Shown: positions 46,800 to 60,565, counted from the stretch's first letter. The stretch: 64,000 bases of DNA from Lobulomyces angularis (GCA_027604685.1 JADHYX010000010.1:1-64000), one strand, 5' to 3'. A program made the numbers and translations. The notes: generated by a model not told the origin, from the letters alone.

Positions 46800-49700
46800 T
46801 TAAGCATCCGCCCACATATTTTCAAAAGAGTTTCTTTCATCTTCTTCATCTTCCTCAGCATCTGCTTCTTCCTCTTCTTCTTCCTTAAACCCACCGCTCT
46901 GAATTCTACTTTCTCGGTATTCTTCGAAGTCAGGAACTCCTTTGCCAGCTGATTTACAAAATTTATTTCCTGGTTGGTACAAGGTTAGGTTTAGCAATCT
47001 ATCTTCAATTCGCTTCAATCTTTCATCAGTGTCATTTGTTTCTCTTCTTTTGAGGGCGAGTGCTAAATTGATTGGAAAAAAATCTAGCTGATGATTCGCC
47101 AACTTTTCTGCAACGTATGATTCATGCGATGTATATTCCGTAACATCTTTCGTTTTCAGATGGACAAAAAAAAAGAGATAATGCCAGATATTATGATCAT
47201 GCTTGACATGATGTTCAAAACCTTTGGCATGTCTTTGAAATTCACTTGCATCAATTGAGCAAATGAAACAACTTCCTTTTAAATCATCATGAATTGCCTT
47301 CCTCTCCTCTCTTAATTGTCCAAATGTATCAAATATTATACTAAAATAAAAATGTTATTAGATGCGAGTGTGTTTTCATTACCCAAAAATTACATTAAGA
47401 AGAAAAACGACTACAATCAAAAAGAACGATAAGTCTAGAACTATTCTTGCAGTGTATGATTCTTCTTCGTTGATGGGAACTGTTAGAAGATCACCTAGTC
47501 CACCTCCCGCTCTAACACTGTGAATTATACAACAAATTAACACCTTACAATTACGAAAAATGAGAACACATTACCCGTAGCTCAAAACGGTCCAAAAACA
47601 GCTACTTAAACTTTCGCAATATAACCCTTTTGCGGATTCAAAACTCTTTTTAAAAAAGACAAAAGCTACTACTGAGTATATGTATACAATGATAACCCCC
47701 AACATTACTGTTTTTAGTAAGGAGTTCCAATTCAATGTAATGCTACTGATAACCCCATGCAAAACTTCATCTCGAAATAAGAAATCCAGTAAATGAGTTG
47801 CGTACAGACTTGGTATTGCTAAACCGAAAATTGAGAGTAGACACATAGTCAGATGATACAGGGCTGTTTGTTCCGTAAAAAATCCCAGCACCATCTCTAT
47901 AGGACTTATTTGAGAAGACTACGAAAATTATTTTAGATATGAAGTTACTCTGACAAATTTTTTTTACGTTTTCAACATAATCCTTTTCTCTAAATTTTTC
48001 CGTAAAATCATCAATTTTTCTGGATTGTCTGTTTAAATATTTTCTTTGCAGCTCACGCTTTTGCACAATGGCGAGTGGCAACTGATGAATAGAATATTCA
48101 GCAGTTGCTAACCCCTGTAGTTTAAAAATGAATGAAACAAATTAAACTGTGCTTTTATACCCAAAATATTAAATGAAGTAGGCCAATAAAAATTCTTATT
48201 GGATATATGTGTGTAGGGCAGTTAAATGTTCCAGTTTCGAAATTTTTGTGTTGTTCAACTTCCAAGTCTTTCATACAATTCATATTTATAAAGTTTAAAA
48301 TTAACGTCATTAAATAAGCTAACTTCCACCTGGTTAGTATTTGTGGTTAGTAGAGTTGCAACTAATTTTTTTTGCTTACCAGTGCACATTATTTGATGAA
48401 ATATGATGAAACCATTTATGAGCTAAAGAAAATAAAAAATTAGCGCCAAGTAAAAAGAAAAATCGAAACCTGAAACTCTTGCTTGATTCCTAATTTCATA
48501 AATGATAACCTCGCTTTGATCCACAAATTCTTCAATCTTTTCTTCTGGGGAATTCCTTTTTTTACTCCATAAAAATCTATCTGACGTGTCTTTTCTTAAA
48601 TGATGACAAATGTCTGGTATTGGATATAATACTGTATACAATCGTTTTTGATAATTTGGAGTTTCTCTGACTATTTCAATTCTACCTGTATTCTTTTGGA
48701 ACCATAAGAAAGCTCTACTTTCCTGGCATTTTTTTCTCTAAATAAAAAGTGATTTTTTATTTAGAGAAAAGTTATTTTGTATTACCTGCTCAGGCGTCAT
48801 AAATGGTAATAGTGTGATAATCAAAATAGAGTAAATAAATCCACAAGCAATTGGATCCATGTCAGTATCTCCATCAGCTGAAATAGAATCCTCTTGGTTT
48901 TTAACCTTTTTCTGCTCCTCCAAGTTTTTAATCGTTACCTTTTCATTAAGTTCATTCCTAATTTAAGAATAATATATATTAATAATAATAAAAATTGACT
49001 AACAAATTTTCAATTAATTCTGATAAAAATATAGTTTCACTCATGGTTTCAAAAATAATTCTAGTTTGAGGATCGGTATCATCTTCCATTAAAGATTGTA
49101 AGCACAAAACTGCTTTTCCTTTCATTTCGATTAAGGACTGATATGGTATATGGGAAAATTTTTCAGCTATTACGATGTTAATAGGTTCAATAATTTTGGC
49201 ATTAAAAACGTTTATTTGATTTTTCGCAGAACCCTAATATGATATTATATAACAATAAAAACAGAAATTAAAAAATTACCTGAGCCAGATCGATTAATGT
49301 ATCAAACGCCTGAATAATTACAGGAATATTTGCTTCATTTGTTAATGGAATAATTGCTCTAACATAGTCAACAACGTCCTTGACCAAATCAAAAGACCGC
49401 ATATTTTCACTTTGTTGATGCAAATAACCCTGCATAGTTATGTTATGTCCCTCCACAATTAACTGAAATAATCTAAGCACCATCTGTAACATCTCATAAT
49501 TATGATTTTGAGAAGCCAAAATAAAAGAGGTGTTTTCATCAAAATTTTGCGCTTGAGGTGTTAAAACAACACTAGATTCTTTATTAATTCCATCACTCTC
49601 ATTTTGAGCAGTGTCTTGCAAGAATGCTAAAGTTTCTTTTAATGCTTGAGTTGCATTTTCTACTCGAAAGTGCATACACTCAAAAAACTGCTCTTCTCTT

Positions 49701-52700
49701 TTTAATAAGGAAAATTTTCATAATTAACAATTTTTTTACTTAATATATTATTCTTACTTAGTTTCTCTCCAATGCACCAATAATTTTTCTTGAATAACTT
49801 TATTTCCACCATCCAAAAGATTGATTAATAAACTTAAGGCAGCACTGACCACTCCATCCTCACTATGCAGTAATAATTTTTTCGCCATAAGTGTACATCC
49901 TAAACGATTCATCTCAATCTGGAAATCATTTCTTTTCTTTTCTAACATATTCCACTTTTCTGGTTTCAAATATCTCTCACAGGCAGCCAATTCATCAATA
50001 GGTTCTTGAATTATCCAACTTAAAATCTTTAAAGTTTGAATGTCGTAATAGGATTCCTTTACAGAATATTTATCCACACTGGGAACAATTATGCTCGCAT
50101 TTGTTTTAAATTTTAAATTTTTTGTGGTTGGGTCAACCACACACCTAATATTCTGCACAGTTAAATTTTTTAAGTTCCAGATCTCTTCTAAATGTCCAAT
50201 GAGATTTTTAACTGGTTTATGAATGACATTTTTTTCTTGAAGACTCAAATCCGGATTAAGTTGGAAGCAAGTTGCTTGAAAACAAAAGATATTTAATTTA
50301 CAGTGTTTTCAAAAACAATTAAAGTTACCTAAATCCTTAAATTCATTTGTTTTTAACACTTGAGTTTCAGCATCGAATTTAAAACCGTTTGTAGTTTTTT
50401 GAAATGTTTTATTAATAATATTAAAATTTGTTGAAAATTCTTCAAAAATTACACTATCCTTCTCATTCTTTACAACAACTTTTTTGAAAGTCTGTGGTAC
50501 AACATAGCCAATAATAATGTCACCGCTTGCTGTTCCGACGAATCCAGCAGTACTTAAACTTTCTTGGGTACTTTGAACATCTCCCGTGGTTTTACATAAT
50601 TCGTCATACAGTTTATTACTGAGATCTCTAGCAAACGAATTTTTTATATGGCAAAGAGTGCTGTTAAAGCATTTTGTATAAAAAATTTCAATAAAGTACA
50701 ATGCACCATTAAATAAGAATTCTTCCACATATTCATTTTTTTCTGGCATGTGGGAATTTCTATCTACAAGAATAATGTAAATTTCTTCGATAAGGTTCCA
50801 AATGGATAAATCAGACTGGTATTGCTTTTCTCCTCTGAAATTTTTCAACGAAGTTGCTGCAGTTGAGGGTGCTATGTATACAATAGTAAAAAATCTTAAA
50901 ACTGAAGCTCTAAATTTAAAGTATTGAGTCTCTTTATTAGCTGTAAGGATAGAAAGTAATTGGGATGACGAAAATATATTTCTGCAAATCTGTTAAAATT
51001 ACGTTTTAGTTTCATTTATAATTTTCGAAGGTTTATAAATTTACTTACAGATTGCATTGACTTATTCTTTTCATCATAACATAATGAAAGCATATTTAAC
51101 AGTTTAGAATAGTACACAAGCCTTGGCACTTTTCCTTTCTCCAAAAATACTCCTTCTGAACATTCATCATCAATGTTATTTACAATTATTTGAACAACAT
51201 CTCCTTTTGTATCACCATTTTCTTGTGGTTTATTGTTTTGTAATAATTCTACATCTCTGATATATGTTTCCCTATTTTCCATCAAAATCTTAACAATCAA
51301 GTTTTGGTTCCTCTTCAAAGTCTTTCCATCAATTTTTATGATTTTACTCAATAGAAGTATAAACTCCTCTCTTTGGCCCCCCGAAAGTTCTAATATTCTA
51401 CGAATCTGGGAGGCAGAGATTTTTAGACAAATTGTAGCCGACTGAGCCAAAAAATCTCCCAACAGTCCTACACATAGTTTTCTGGTGGTATCATCACAGC
51501 CAGATCTCAATGGATGTACTGCTTCGATTAGCAAATCGAAATGTTGAAAAATATTCTCTTGGTGGTCCTCATTACCTAAGGAATAGCAATACAGAAATTC
51601 AAAAGCAGCATAAAGAACTTTAGAGTGTTTTTGCGATGGAGATAATATGTTTAAAGACATATCTGCTGTTAACAATTTTGTTGAACCAGATATTTCTCGA
51701 CTACTCATCTCATTTGAATTTAAAGCTGCAGCTTCCTGAGCAGCTTCAGACTGCTGACTAGACACTCTTTTCCTAAGCATATCCAATATATGATGATTCA
51801 TCCCTAAATTTTGAAAGATACTTTGAACTAATGGAGTAGGCTTCCAATTTTTTTTTTCCATGGCGGTTCTTAATACTTGACCATCTTTAATTTCTGATCC
51901 CTGCAAACAGAGGTTTGAAAATGAATGCAATACATTAACAGCTTCATTTAATTCCGAAACTCCAAATCCATTCAGTAGAGTTTCTTGTGCTTGATGCAGG
52001 CCAGTTGTTATTTCCAGTTTTTCTAGGAAAGAGGAAGTATTTTGCTTAATCCAAGAATAGTTGGTTATATGTATTGTATCCTCTATAATAAGAACATGAT
52101 CCAAAAGCTGTATAAGTTCTTCGGTTGGTGACCGAAGGGCATGCATTATCCTTAATGCTGATCTTTTGATTTCAATATTGTTACAGTTTATTAAGTTAAT
52201 AATGATAGGTTTCATTTTTTGTCTAAAATCTGATTGTTTGGTATGATCCAATATAGTTGAAATTAACTCTTGAATGGAGGTATAACCCAGTTTGTGAAAT
52301 TCAGCATCATCGTTAGCATTATTTTCATTTTTTCTATATTATTTTTAGAGACAATGAATTAAAATTTTAACAATGTCATATAGTTTACTGGTAATGTTTC
52401 AGCCACATGTGTGAAAACCAATAAACTCGAAGTTCTCTTTCAAATCCTAGAAACAATTCAATTACTTTACAGACCTCAATTTTTACTTCATCCATCAAAT
52501 TTTTGTCGTTTTGCTTTATATTACTATTTATATTCGCTTTACTTTCACTTTTTTTAGAGTTAGTCTGTACTTTTTCGGCTCTGTGTAAATTTAAATTTAA
52601 AAATTAATCTCTTCGGTAAAAAAAGAATTTAAAGAAATAAAAAAAAATACTTTTCCACTTCTGGCTGCTCATAAATAATGTTAATCAGGCATAATATAAT

Positions 52701-55700
52701 AGTGTATAACTCATCCAGGTTCTTATAAATTCCATAACGTATCATAAATCTAACTAGCGTTACAGTAGAAAGGGTGAGAACATTGTTTCTTCCATTTTCA
52801 ACATTTTGCGATTGCAAAAATTCTAAAATCCAAACTTTTAATGTATGAAATTGCGAGTCTGAAGATTTGTGCTTCAATTTTGCCATTACAGGATCTGTAG
52901 CTTCCTCGTAAGTTGGTGGAGACTGTACAGGGAAGTTTTCGCACAAATTTGCATCTGCCATCACAACTTCTAACGATGGCGGTTGTTGTATGCTATTGAA
53001 TGGTAAAACAAAATCAGACCTTAGTGGTGAGATTGGATAATAGTCAACAAAAATAACTAAAAAAGTAGAATTAAAAAAAAAAAAAAAAATTACTTTACCT
53101 CTAAGTAAATCACAGTACAAAGCTCTTAAGTCACTTGGTAAAGTAGAATCAAAAAGGGCTACCATACATTCTTCCTTTGATACCAATCCCCATTCATTAA
53201 CAATCTTTTCTATGCTAAAGCGATTATGATTTTTGCAAAGTGCAATATATAATTTTAAAGTTGACTTAAAAAACTTTAATTTTTCTACAACGAACAATTC
53301 ATTAAAGGAAGAATAAATCGAATTCGCACGAGATCCCCTCGAAGTTGGCATATTAGAATTTGTGAACATCTTTTCCAAAGGAGACCAATTCTTTTCCTCA
53401 TTACTAACCTCTATAATACCGTCTCTAACTCTAGTATGAGTAACAAACCTTCTATGAAAGGAGGATCCGGTGTCAGTTTGTTTTGTTACCACCAAATTGT
53501 TGGTAATAAATATCTGTGTTCTTGTTGATCTCTCGTCGTTTTCACATAGAGCTACCAAAAAATCCACATAATGAGGGTTTTTTTCAGCTTCCAATAACCT
53601 CATAAAATACAAAATTTGATCTTCGGAAACAGAGCGAGTAATTAAGTTATTTCCTGCAAAAATTTGCATTAATGCCTCCGCAGCACCAACGTTTAAGAAA
53701 ATGTGTCTGGAAATAACATCAAACTCTTTTGCCAAATGGAGTTGATTTTCCTGATCCTTACCAAGTAAAAATGTATTGAGGGTTCTATAAATGTAAACAA
53801 AGATGATATGTAACAAAGGTTCCTTTTTTTGTGCGATATCTTCTAAATTTATAGAATATTCACTTCCAACGAATTCATTTGTGCATTCACTGTTACAATT
53901 TGAACTGAAGGAATTCAACACACTTTGAATTTTTTTTCGAAATTCCAAATTAAACGGAACTTTCAAAACAGATATTAACAGTTCTATTAATCCAATTTCC
54001 CTTAAAAGTGTTTGCTGTGCTGCAATAAAAAACAAGGAAAAAGTGGTTTTTTTTTTGATAAGTCAAGAAAGAAAGAAAAAATTACCAAATTGGGGAACTC
54101 CTTGTCTTTTTAACGGATCAGTTTCTGAAGAAAGTGCTGCAAAATTTATAAGTGAAGTCTAAAAAAAGTAAATTAATTTTTTTTTTTTAATTTAATAGAG
54201 GCTGGAAAAAAAAAATTTTTTTTTTCTTGGTTTACTTTCTAACCATAATATCTTGCATATTTTGACATTCTCGCACTGAAATAGGATAAGTTCCTAAAAC
54301 GGAATTCAAGTTATCCTCATCCTCTTCGTCCTCTAACTCTGAAAAATTTAAAGTGTTATCATTTTTTTCCCGCGACTTTTGTAAAAATTCAATAATCGGT
54401 TTAGTTAGGGAATCAATGTATCTAAAATCTCCCACTAATTGTTGTTCAACTACCGAAACTTCAAAGTAATCGTTTAATCTCTGGTCAAATGTTGCAGTAA
54501 GAACTAACCCATAGTCAACCTGCTTATCAGATCCAGCCTCAACTAAATTTAGTCTCAAAGAGCCAGGTCCCTTATTATCTGAAGTCTGACTGATACATTC
54601 TTTGCTTGCAGCTGTAGTACCCGAAGAAGAGGTGCCAATTCTGTGCAATTTTCGATTGCTTCTGCAGCTAATGGCACTTAACCAACACCTAGTAGATAAA
54701 TGCTGAATTCGGCAGTGTGTACCGATAGTAACGTTGGAAGTTGAAGAAGAAACTGGAACTAATATGAAAAGGGTTGCTTTGGAATTTCCAGGAGATGCTT
54801 TCAATGAAACATTGTATGAATCAATTGAAGAAGTTCTTCTTTCCCAATCACTAACGAGTTTGCCTGTTTTCCTCTTTTCTAAATCACCCCCCATTTGTTC
54901 AACGTATAGATATGCATTTAAAATACCATGTCTTAATCTAAAAGGCTGATTCCATTGCAATGGACCACCTTGGTAAGGATTTTTATGTTCTACTTGCCAA
55001 AATGATGTGCAAGAGGTTGTGTCTAGCATATTAGTTTGATCAAATGTATATTCTGCTAAACGAACTTGCTCGAAATTTAGAGCAGCTGCACCGGATAAAT
55101 CTCGTTGGGAATCAATGTAAGCTTGATGTTCCTTATGAAACAATCTAATATAACTCCCACTTCTTAAACAATTATTTTCGTTCATCATTGTTTCAATTTT
55201 ACTATTTCCAACTTTAACGGGAACTGTTGTAGATTTTTCAAATAGAATAAGAGTCCATCCATGGGGTAAGGCAGAAATACAAGCAGCATTTTTTGTTATT
55301 TTCGGAGCCGAATGGTCTACTTTTGGTTTAACTATTTTTAAATTGTCGTTACTGAGCCCAAGATCCACTACTCTATCTCCTATTCTCATTGCTTGAGAAA
55401 CCGCCGTTTTTGTAGGTGTTGGGGATGCATAGTTGAGATATCCCTCCGTTTTTATAGATTGAAATAACACTTCATCTCCAATCATAATATTGTCACCCTC
55501 GGACCTGATTCTTAATTTTGGCATGATTCTGAAAAAAGTATGTTTTGTTGGGTACTTCTGCAAAACGCTGGGCATTACCGACGGGTTATCAGGTGATATG
55601 GCCCTAGTATTAACGGCGATAGTTTCGTTTGCACAAACATTGACTAGACGCACTACGTGTCCGTACAAGACTGGTTTATGCTTAACTTTCTGATATTCCA

Positions 55701-56112
55701 CCTCATTGGCTTGAACCTCCTTTAAAGCGTTTGTTCTTAACTCTTCAAAATTTGGTAAGGAGGTTAAATTTGCTGGTGGAATAAATTGTTCATTTAATAA
55801 ATTAGATTGATAATTTTTGTAGTCCAGTTCTCTTTCAAGAAGTCTGATGTATGCCTTTTTTCAATTTTTTTTTTTTTTAAGTATTATAATCTAACACAAT
55901 CATTTTTTATTTTTTTTTACTTTTATTGCTGAATAATGACAAAGTGGTTCGACTCTAAATACAAATTTTTTGATGTCGGTATCCATCGCTACTGGTACGG
56001 AGTTGGCAACTTTTAAATCTTTCAAGTACAAACGTTTTTCAATATCTCCACATCCATATAAATAACCTCTGTCGGTTGAATAAGAAAGAATAATTTCATC
56101 ACCATAATTCAT
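46800..56112 (-). CDS. ITPR: Inositol 1,4,5-trisphosphate receptor (Ca2+ release channel)
   Basis: Tetrameric Ca2+ channel of the ER or acidic stores. It spans 9.3 kb, roughly 2700-2900 residues. In order: the N-terminal suppressor and MIR domains (start MNYGDEIILSYSTDRGYLYG; LYGHVVRLVNVCANETIAVN), RIH domain (QQTLLREIGLIELLISVL), a second RIH and RIH-associated domain (near 50.8-52.2 kb), six membrane segments (about 47.4-48.9 kb), and the pore, where RAGGGLGDLLTVP gives the GGGxGD selectivity filter. After the last helix comes FGQLREERKAIHDDLKGSCFIC with HHVKHDHN (the C-terminal zinc finger of IP3 and ryanodine receptors) and WHYLFFFVHLKTKDVTEYTSHES. The tail is very acidic. IP3R rather than RyR from size and the pore-proximal sequence. 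Confidence 0.92.
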
Positions 56113-56478
56113 GATGTCTTACTCAATTTTTTTTTTTTTTTTTTTTTTCTATACGACCAAATTTTTTTTCTGTGATTGTTAAATTATGTAACTTTAAAAA
56201 AAAAAAAAAAAAAAAAAAATTTGTATAAAATAACTAGGGAAAAATCTTACACATTCAAAATATAAAGAAAAATGTAAGGTTAGAAAAAAAAATTATCTAG
56301 GTTTTTTTTTATATTTAAAAAAGTTTACAAATATTTAAAAAAATTTAGGGAAAGATTTGTTAATTTATCTTTTTTTTTTTTCAAAACCCAGTTGAAATTC
56401 TTACTACAATAAAAAAAAAAAATTGAATGAAAAACAACTACAAAAAATAAAAAAGAGAGGAATTAAAAAATAAATATT
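56113..56478. other. Promoter region of the IP3 receptor gene with long poly(T) and poly(A) runs
   Basis: A run of 22 T (56127-56148) and a run of 24 A (56196-56219) face each other 47 bases apart; further A/T runs follow. Such poly(dA:dT) tracts exclude nucleosomes in fungal promoters. The 3' end of CFAP52 lies at the far side. No gene seen. Confidence 0.5.
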
Positions 56479-59021
56479 TTAATTTGCTTTTAAGGCCCAT
56501 GTCAACACAGCAGCATCCTGTGAAGCCGTAACGATATGTTTTCCATCGGGCGAAATTCGTACCTTCGTGATATCAGTGGAATGTCCAATGCCAACAAAAG
56601 CAACATCTCCTTCTTCATAGCGATAAACCTTTAAGAGAAGAAAAAAAACAAATAAAATTTAATGAATCTTGAATTTTTTTTTTTTTTTTTTTGGTTGTTT
56701 GTTTCATATTTTAATACCTTGACCAATTTATCGCTTCCACCTATCACAAAATATTTGCCATCATTTGTGATTTCGAGTCCGTTTATTGTATCGGACTGAG
56801 ATGCATCCAATTCTCTAATTAAGGAACCGTCAAATGCTTCCCAATACGCAACCTTGAAAAAAAAAATACTTTTTAATAAAATTCTTCATCTTTATTTTTC
56901 TTTTTTTTTTGTTTCTATTTAAAAATTTTATACTTTTCTATCAGTTCCACTAGTTAGTAGTTGACTTTCGTCAGGGAAGTATGTGACTGCTTTGAAAAAG
57001 GAAGGTGCAAATAAGACTTGATTTCTGACAAATCTTGTTAAATCCCAAATAATGCATGAACCATCTGAAGATGATGATACACATTCTAAATTATTTTTTC
57101 GGATACGTATACATGTAACAGTTCCTTTAAAAAAATAAAATACATTTTTAAAAATTAAAAAAATTACCTTTATGTTCTTTCATTGCATTTTGAAGAGTTT
57201 GAACTGACTTTGTAATTTTCCAAACTCTGACTTGACCATCTATTTTTACAATTAAAAAAAAGGTAAAAAAAATAAATATATATATATAAAACAAAAAAAC
57301 CTTCTCCTCCTGACACAATATTAAATTCACCTCTAGAATTGAATGGATCTGTAACAGCCAAGGCAGTAACACATTTTTTATGAGCGTCATTTATCTCGTA
57401 TTGTAGTCTGCCGCTTTGTGGGCCGAAAGCGCGTATTTTACCATCATTCCATCCTAAAATAAAATAAAAAATTACAAATATTTTTTTCTTCTCTTACCAC
57501 TAATTAAACTAGTACCGTCTTTTTTAAAGGTGATACACTTGCACTCTAAATTCGGTACTGCTACTCTTAATAACTCTTGACAAGTATTTAAATTCCAAAT
57601 CCTTACATCAGTGTCACTAGCTGTAGCAAAAACTTCACTGGAATTACTACAATAAAATAAAAATATTTAAAAAAAAAAAAAAATTAATAAATATTTTTTT
57701 TTTTTTTTTTTTTTTTAGGGGGGAATGGAAATATCATTGACAGTTGAATAATGGGAGGCTAATTTAAGTTTAGCTTCAAAATTAGAATTTAAATAATAAA
57801 CATTGGAATATCCAGTTCCAACCCACATATTCTTTTCATCGTCAAAATTTAAAGATGTTACACTTCCCTTCACTTTAGCTGACCTTTTTTTGTATTACAA
57901 GAATATAAATAAATTTTTTTTTTTGTTTAAATAATTTATTTATTTATACTTTGTGATATTAAGTTTTGGTATGCTTAAGCTAGATACGGTACCATCACCG
58001 CAACCAACTAAAACACTTGGATTAGTTGGATGTAGGGCAACGGATAATATTCCCATACTAAAGAAGTCCTAAACATATAAAAATTAAAAAATTATTTCCA
58101 TATTTATAGCTATATATAATTACCTTATCTTTTGGCGGACCAGAGTTTTTAAATAACTTGGTCTTTAAATTCACCTGGAGTAAATCACCAGTGGTAGTAC
58201 CGCAGTACATAAATTCATCAGTGGCATCGATGGTGATACACATAACGATTCTCTTAATTTGTCCTGTTTGACAATCAGTTGCTCTAACCTTTCTCTGAGC
58301 AGCATTTAATTCCCAAACTCGAAGAATGCAGTTTCCTCCTGTAACAAATGTGTCATCGTCATTATTGAGATATGCTAAAGTTAAAGTTTGTCCAGCGCTG
58401 TCTTTTGAAGCTGGTGAACCGCAGATAGCTGCACCTTGTTCAAGATCCCAAACAATCACTGAATTATCATCCTGTCCTCCAAGTGACGCTAGATATTTTC
58501 CGTTTGGCGAAAAAGCTAATGCTTGTACTTTTACTTTATGTAAAGAAAATCTTCTTAAAAGCGATCTTTTTTCAAAATCCCAAATAATAATATCAGCCTA
58601 AAGAAAAAACAAAAAAGAAATTAAAAAAAAAAAAGTTTAAAAAAAAATTATAAAATTTTGAAAAATCAAAATATTTTTTTGTATTCTGATTACTTGAAAA
58701 CCCATATGTGTAACTTGACCAGAAGCAATATATTTACCATCTTTAGAAACAGCAACACAAGAAATTAAATTTGTGTGTCCTTGCAAACATTCTTGGGATT
58801 CTGTATTTTTTGAGTTCGCAATTATCACTGTTGAGCCTAATGAATAAATTATATGCTCCCCTTTAGGATGTTTCTGTAATCCGTTTTGTACTGAACCTTT
58901 TTTTTTTTTTTTTTTTTTATGCACATTCAACTTTAATGGTTTTTTTTTTTGTTTTTTTAGAAAATATACCACTAAATCCTATTATCCTTTCTAAATTTAA
59001 TTTTTCAAAATCTTTTGACAT
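56479..59021 (-). CDS. CFAP52: CFAP52 / WDR16 cilia-associated WD40 protein
   Basis: A microtubule inner protein of ciliary doublets. About 610 residues, 11-12 WD40 repeats forming a double propeller. The match to CFAP52 runs end to end: GFSGSVQNGLQKHP with HIIYSLGSTVIIAN, GKYIASGQVTHMGFQADIIIWD, FSPNGKYLASLGGQDDNSVI, RVWELN ... CQTGQIKRIVM, FMYCGTTTGDLLQ, ISGWNDGKIRAF, VSSSSDGSCIIWDL, TSGTDRKVAYWEAFDGS and IGGSDKLVKVYRY. The first intron contains a 20-base poly(A) run and splices G|GT. Poly(A)/poly(T) runs are common in the introns. CFAP52 is found only in organisms with motile cilia. Confidence 0.95.
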
Positions 59022-59562
59022 AATTTTTATATTTTTAAATTTTATTTTTGATTTTTTTTTAATAAATTATTTTTTGTAAAAAAAAAGATAAAATTTTTTT
59101 TCTTTTTAAACTCCGCAGTTGATCTATAAAATCAAAAATTTTATTTTTATATATCAAAAAAAAAAATTAAAAATAAAATATGTAATAAACCTCTATTTTT
59201 TATTTTTTTTATATGTAAGAATGTATTACAGCGGACAAGGAGTTATTAGAGTAGATAATTTTTTGGTTTTGAAAACTTTACTTTATGGTTAGTGTAGTTT
59301 TAATTATGGTGCGATTGGTAGGATGATAAATTTTATTAAGTATCATGGATTATATGCTTAATTTTTGAAGTAGGACTAGTTGACAGAGAAATTATAGCAG
59401 AATTAAGCATCAAAAAATATTTTTTTTAACTGATTTACATCTTCAAGTTTTTTAATTGAAAAAAAATTCAAAAAAAAAAAATTATAATTTTTTTTTAATC
59501 TTTTTTGTTGTAATACGTAAAAAATATTTTATTTTTTTTGATCAAAAAAACCTAAAAGAATA
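59022..59562. other. Divergent region between CFAP52 and the U1A-like gene
   Basis: About 540 bases of very AT-rich sequence. The segment 59221-59412 is less AT-rich than its flanks, with a 10-bp inverted repeat (ATGCTTAATT at 59354-59363, AATTAAGCAT at 59401-59410). ATGATAA at about 59323 and CTGA at about 59431 loosely resemble C/D boxes. I do not call an RNA gene. Confidence 0.4.
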
Positions 59563-60565
59563 ATGAATCCAACAATACTGCCTAACGATACATTATACAT
59601 TCAAAGATTAAATGAGAAAGTAAAAAAACCAGGTAAAAATAAAAAATTGATAAAAAATAAAATAAAAACCAATTTACTAAAAATTTTAAAAAAAATTTGT
59701 TTTTTTTTAATTCATCTACAAAAAAAAAAAAAAAAACCTTTTTTTTTTTTTTTCTAGAATTAAAAGAATCTTTATATTCATTATTTTCACCATTTGGTAG
59801 AATTTTAGATATAGTAGCTTTAAAAACTATAAAATGTAGAGGACAAGCTTTTGTTGTTTTTGAAGATACCAGTTGTTCTACTGCTGCCTTAAGATCGTTA
59901 CAAGGTTTTAACTTTTATGATCAACCAATAGTAAAGAAATGGCCTTTTTATTTCTTTAATTTTTTTTTACAAAGAAAATTTCCTATGCAAAATCAACATC
60001 AAACGCAACTTTAATTAAAGAAGGAAAATTTTTTCCATTGTTAAAAAAAGCAAAAATAGAAACAACAAAACCGGTAGAAAATGCCGCAGAGACTAAAAAG
60101 AGAGCTAGAAACGACAGCGATATTGAAGAGGATGATAGTGATATGGAGGAAGATGATGATGATTCTGGTGAACCTGCTACCAAAAGCGTCAAAGTTGATG
60201 AGCAGTCTGATGGTATTTTATTTTTATTTTATTTTTTTGATTTTCTTTAAACATTTTTCCTCTAGAATCTTTACCCCCAAATGCCATATTGTTTTTAAGA
60301 AATCTTCCTAGGTATCGAAATAATTTTTATTTTATTTTTTTTAAATTTTAAATTTTATTTGATAAGTGATATAAATGAAGAAATGATTACATTTCTTTTC
60401 GCACAATACCCAGGTTTTAAAGAAACTAGAATGGTTCCTGGTACGAATGGTATAGCATTTGTTGAATTTCTTACAGTTGCACAAGCTACTATAGCCAAAA
60501 GTGTGCTAAATGGATTTAATGTAACACCAAAAAAAAGAATGGTTGTAGAGTATAGTAAGAATTAG
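59563..60565 (+). CDS. U1A / U2B''-type spliceosomal RNA-binding protein
   Basis: A two-RRM protein of the U1A-U2B''-SNF family, part of U1 and/or U2 snRNP. RRM1: [20 protein letters not shown] (RNP2), [12 protein letters not shown] (RNP1) and KISYAKS. RRM2: AILFLRNLP, then [13 protein letters not shown] and [11 protein letters not shown] at the end. Between them is an unusually acidic linker with Asp/Glu runs and a KKRAR basic patch, where animal proteins have a Pro-rich or Lys-rich linker. About 225 residues. A single family member serving both snRNPs, as in flies, is possible. Introns contain long A and T runs. Confidence 0.88.

Noticed and set aside
59375..59412. ACAGAGAAATTATAGCA resembles the U6 snRNA ACAGAGA box region
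   Set aside because: The rest of U6 (5' stem, the region after AGCA, the 3' U run in place) is absent, so the match is chance in AT-rich DNA.
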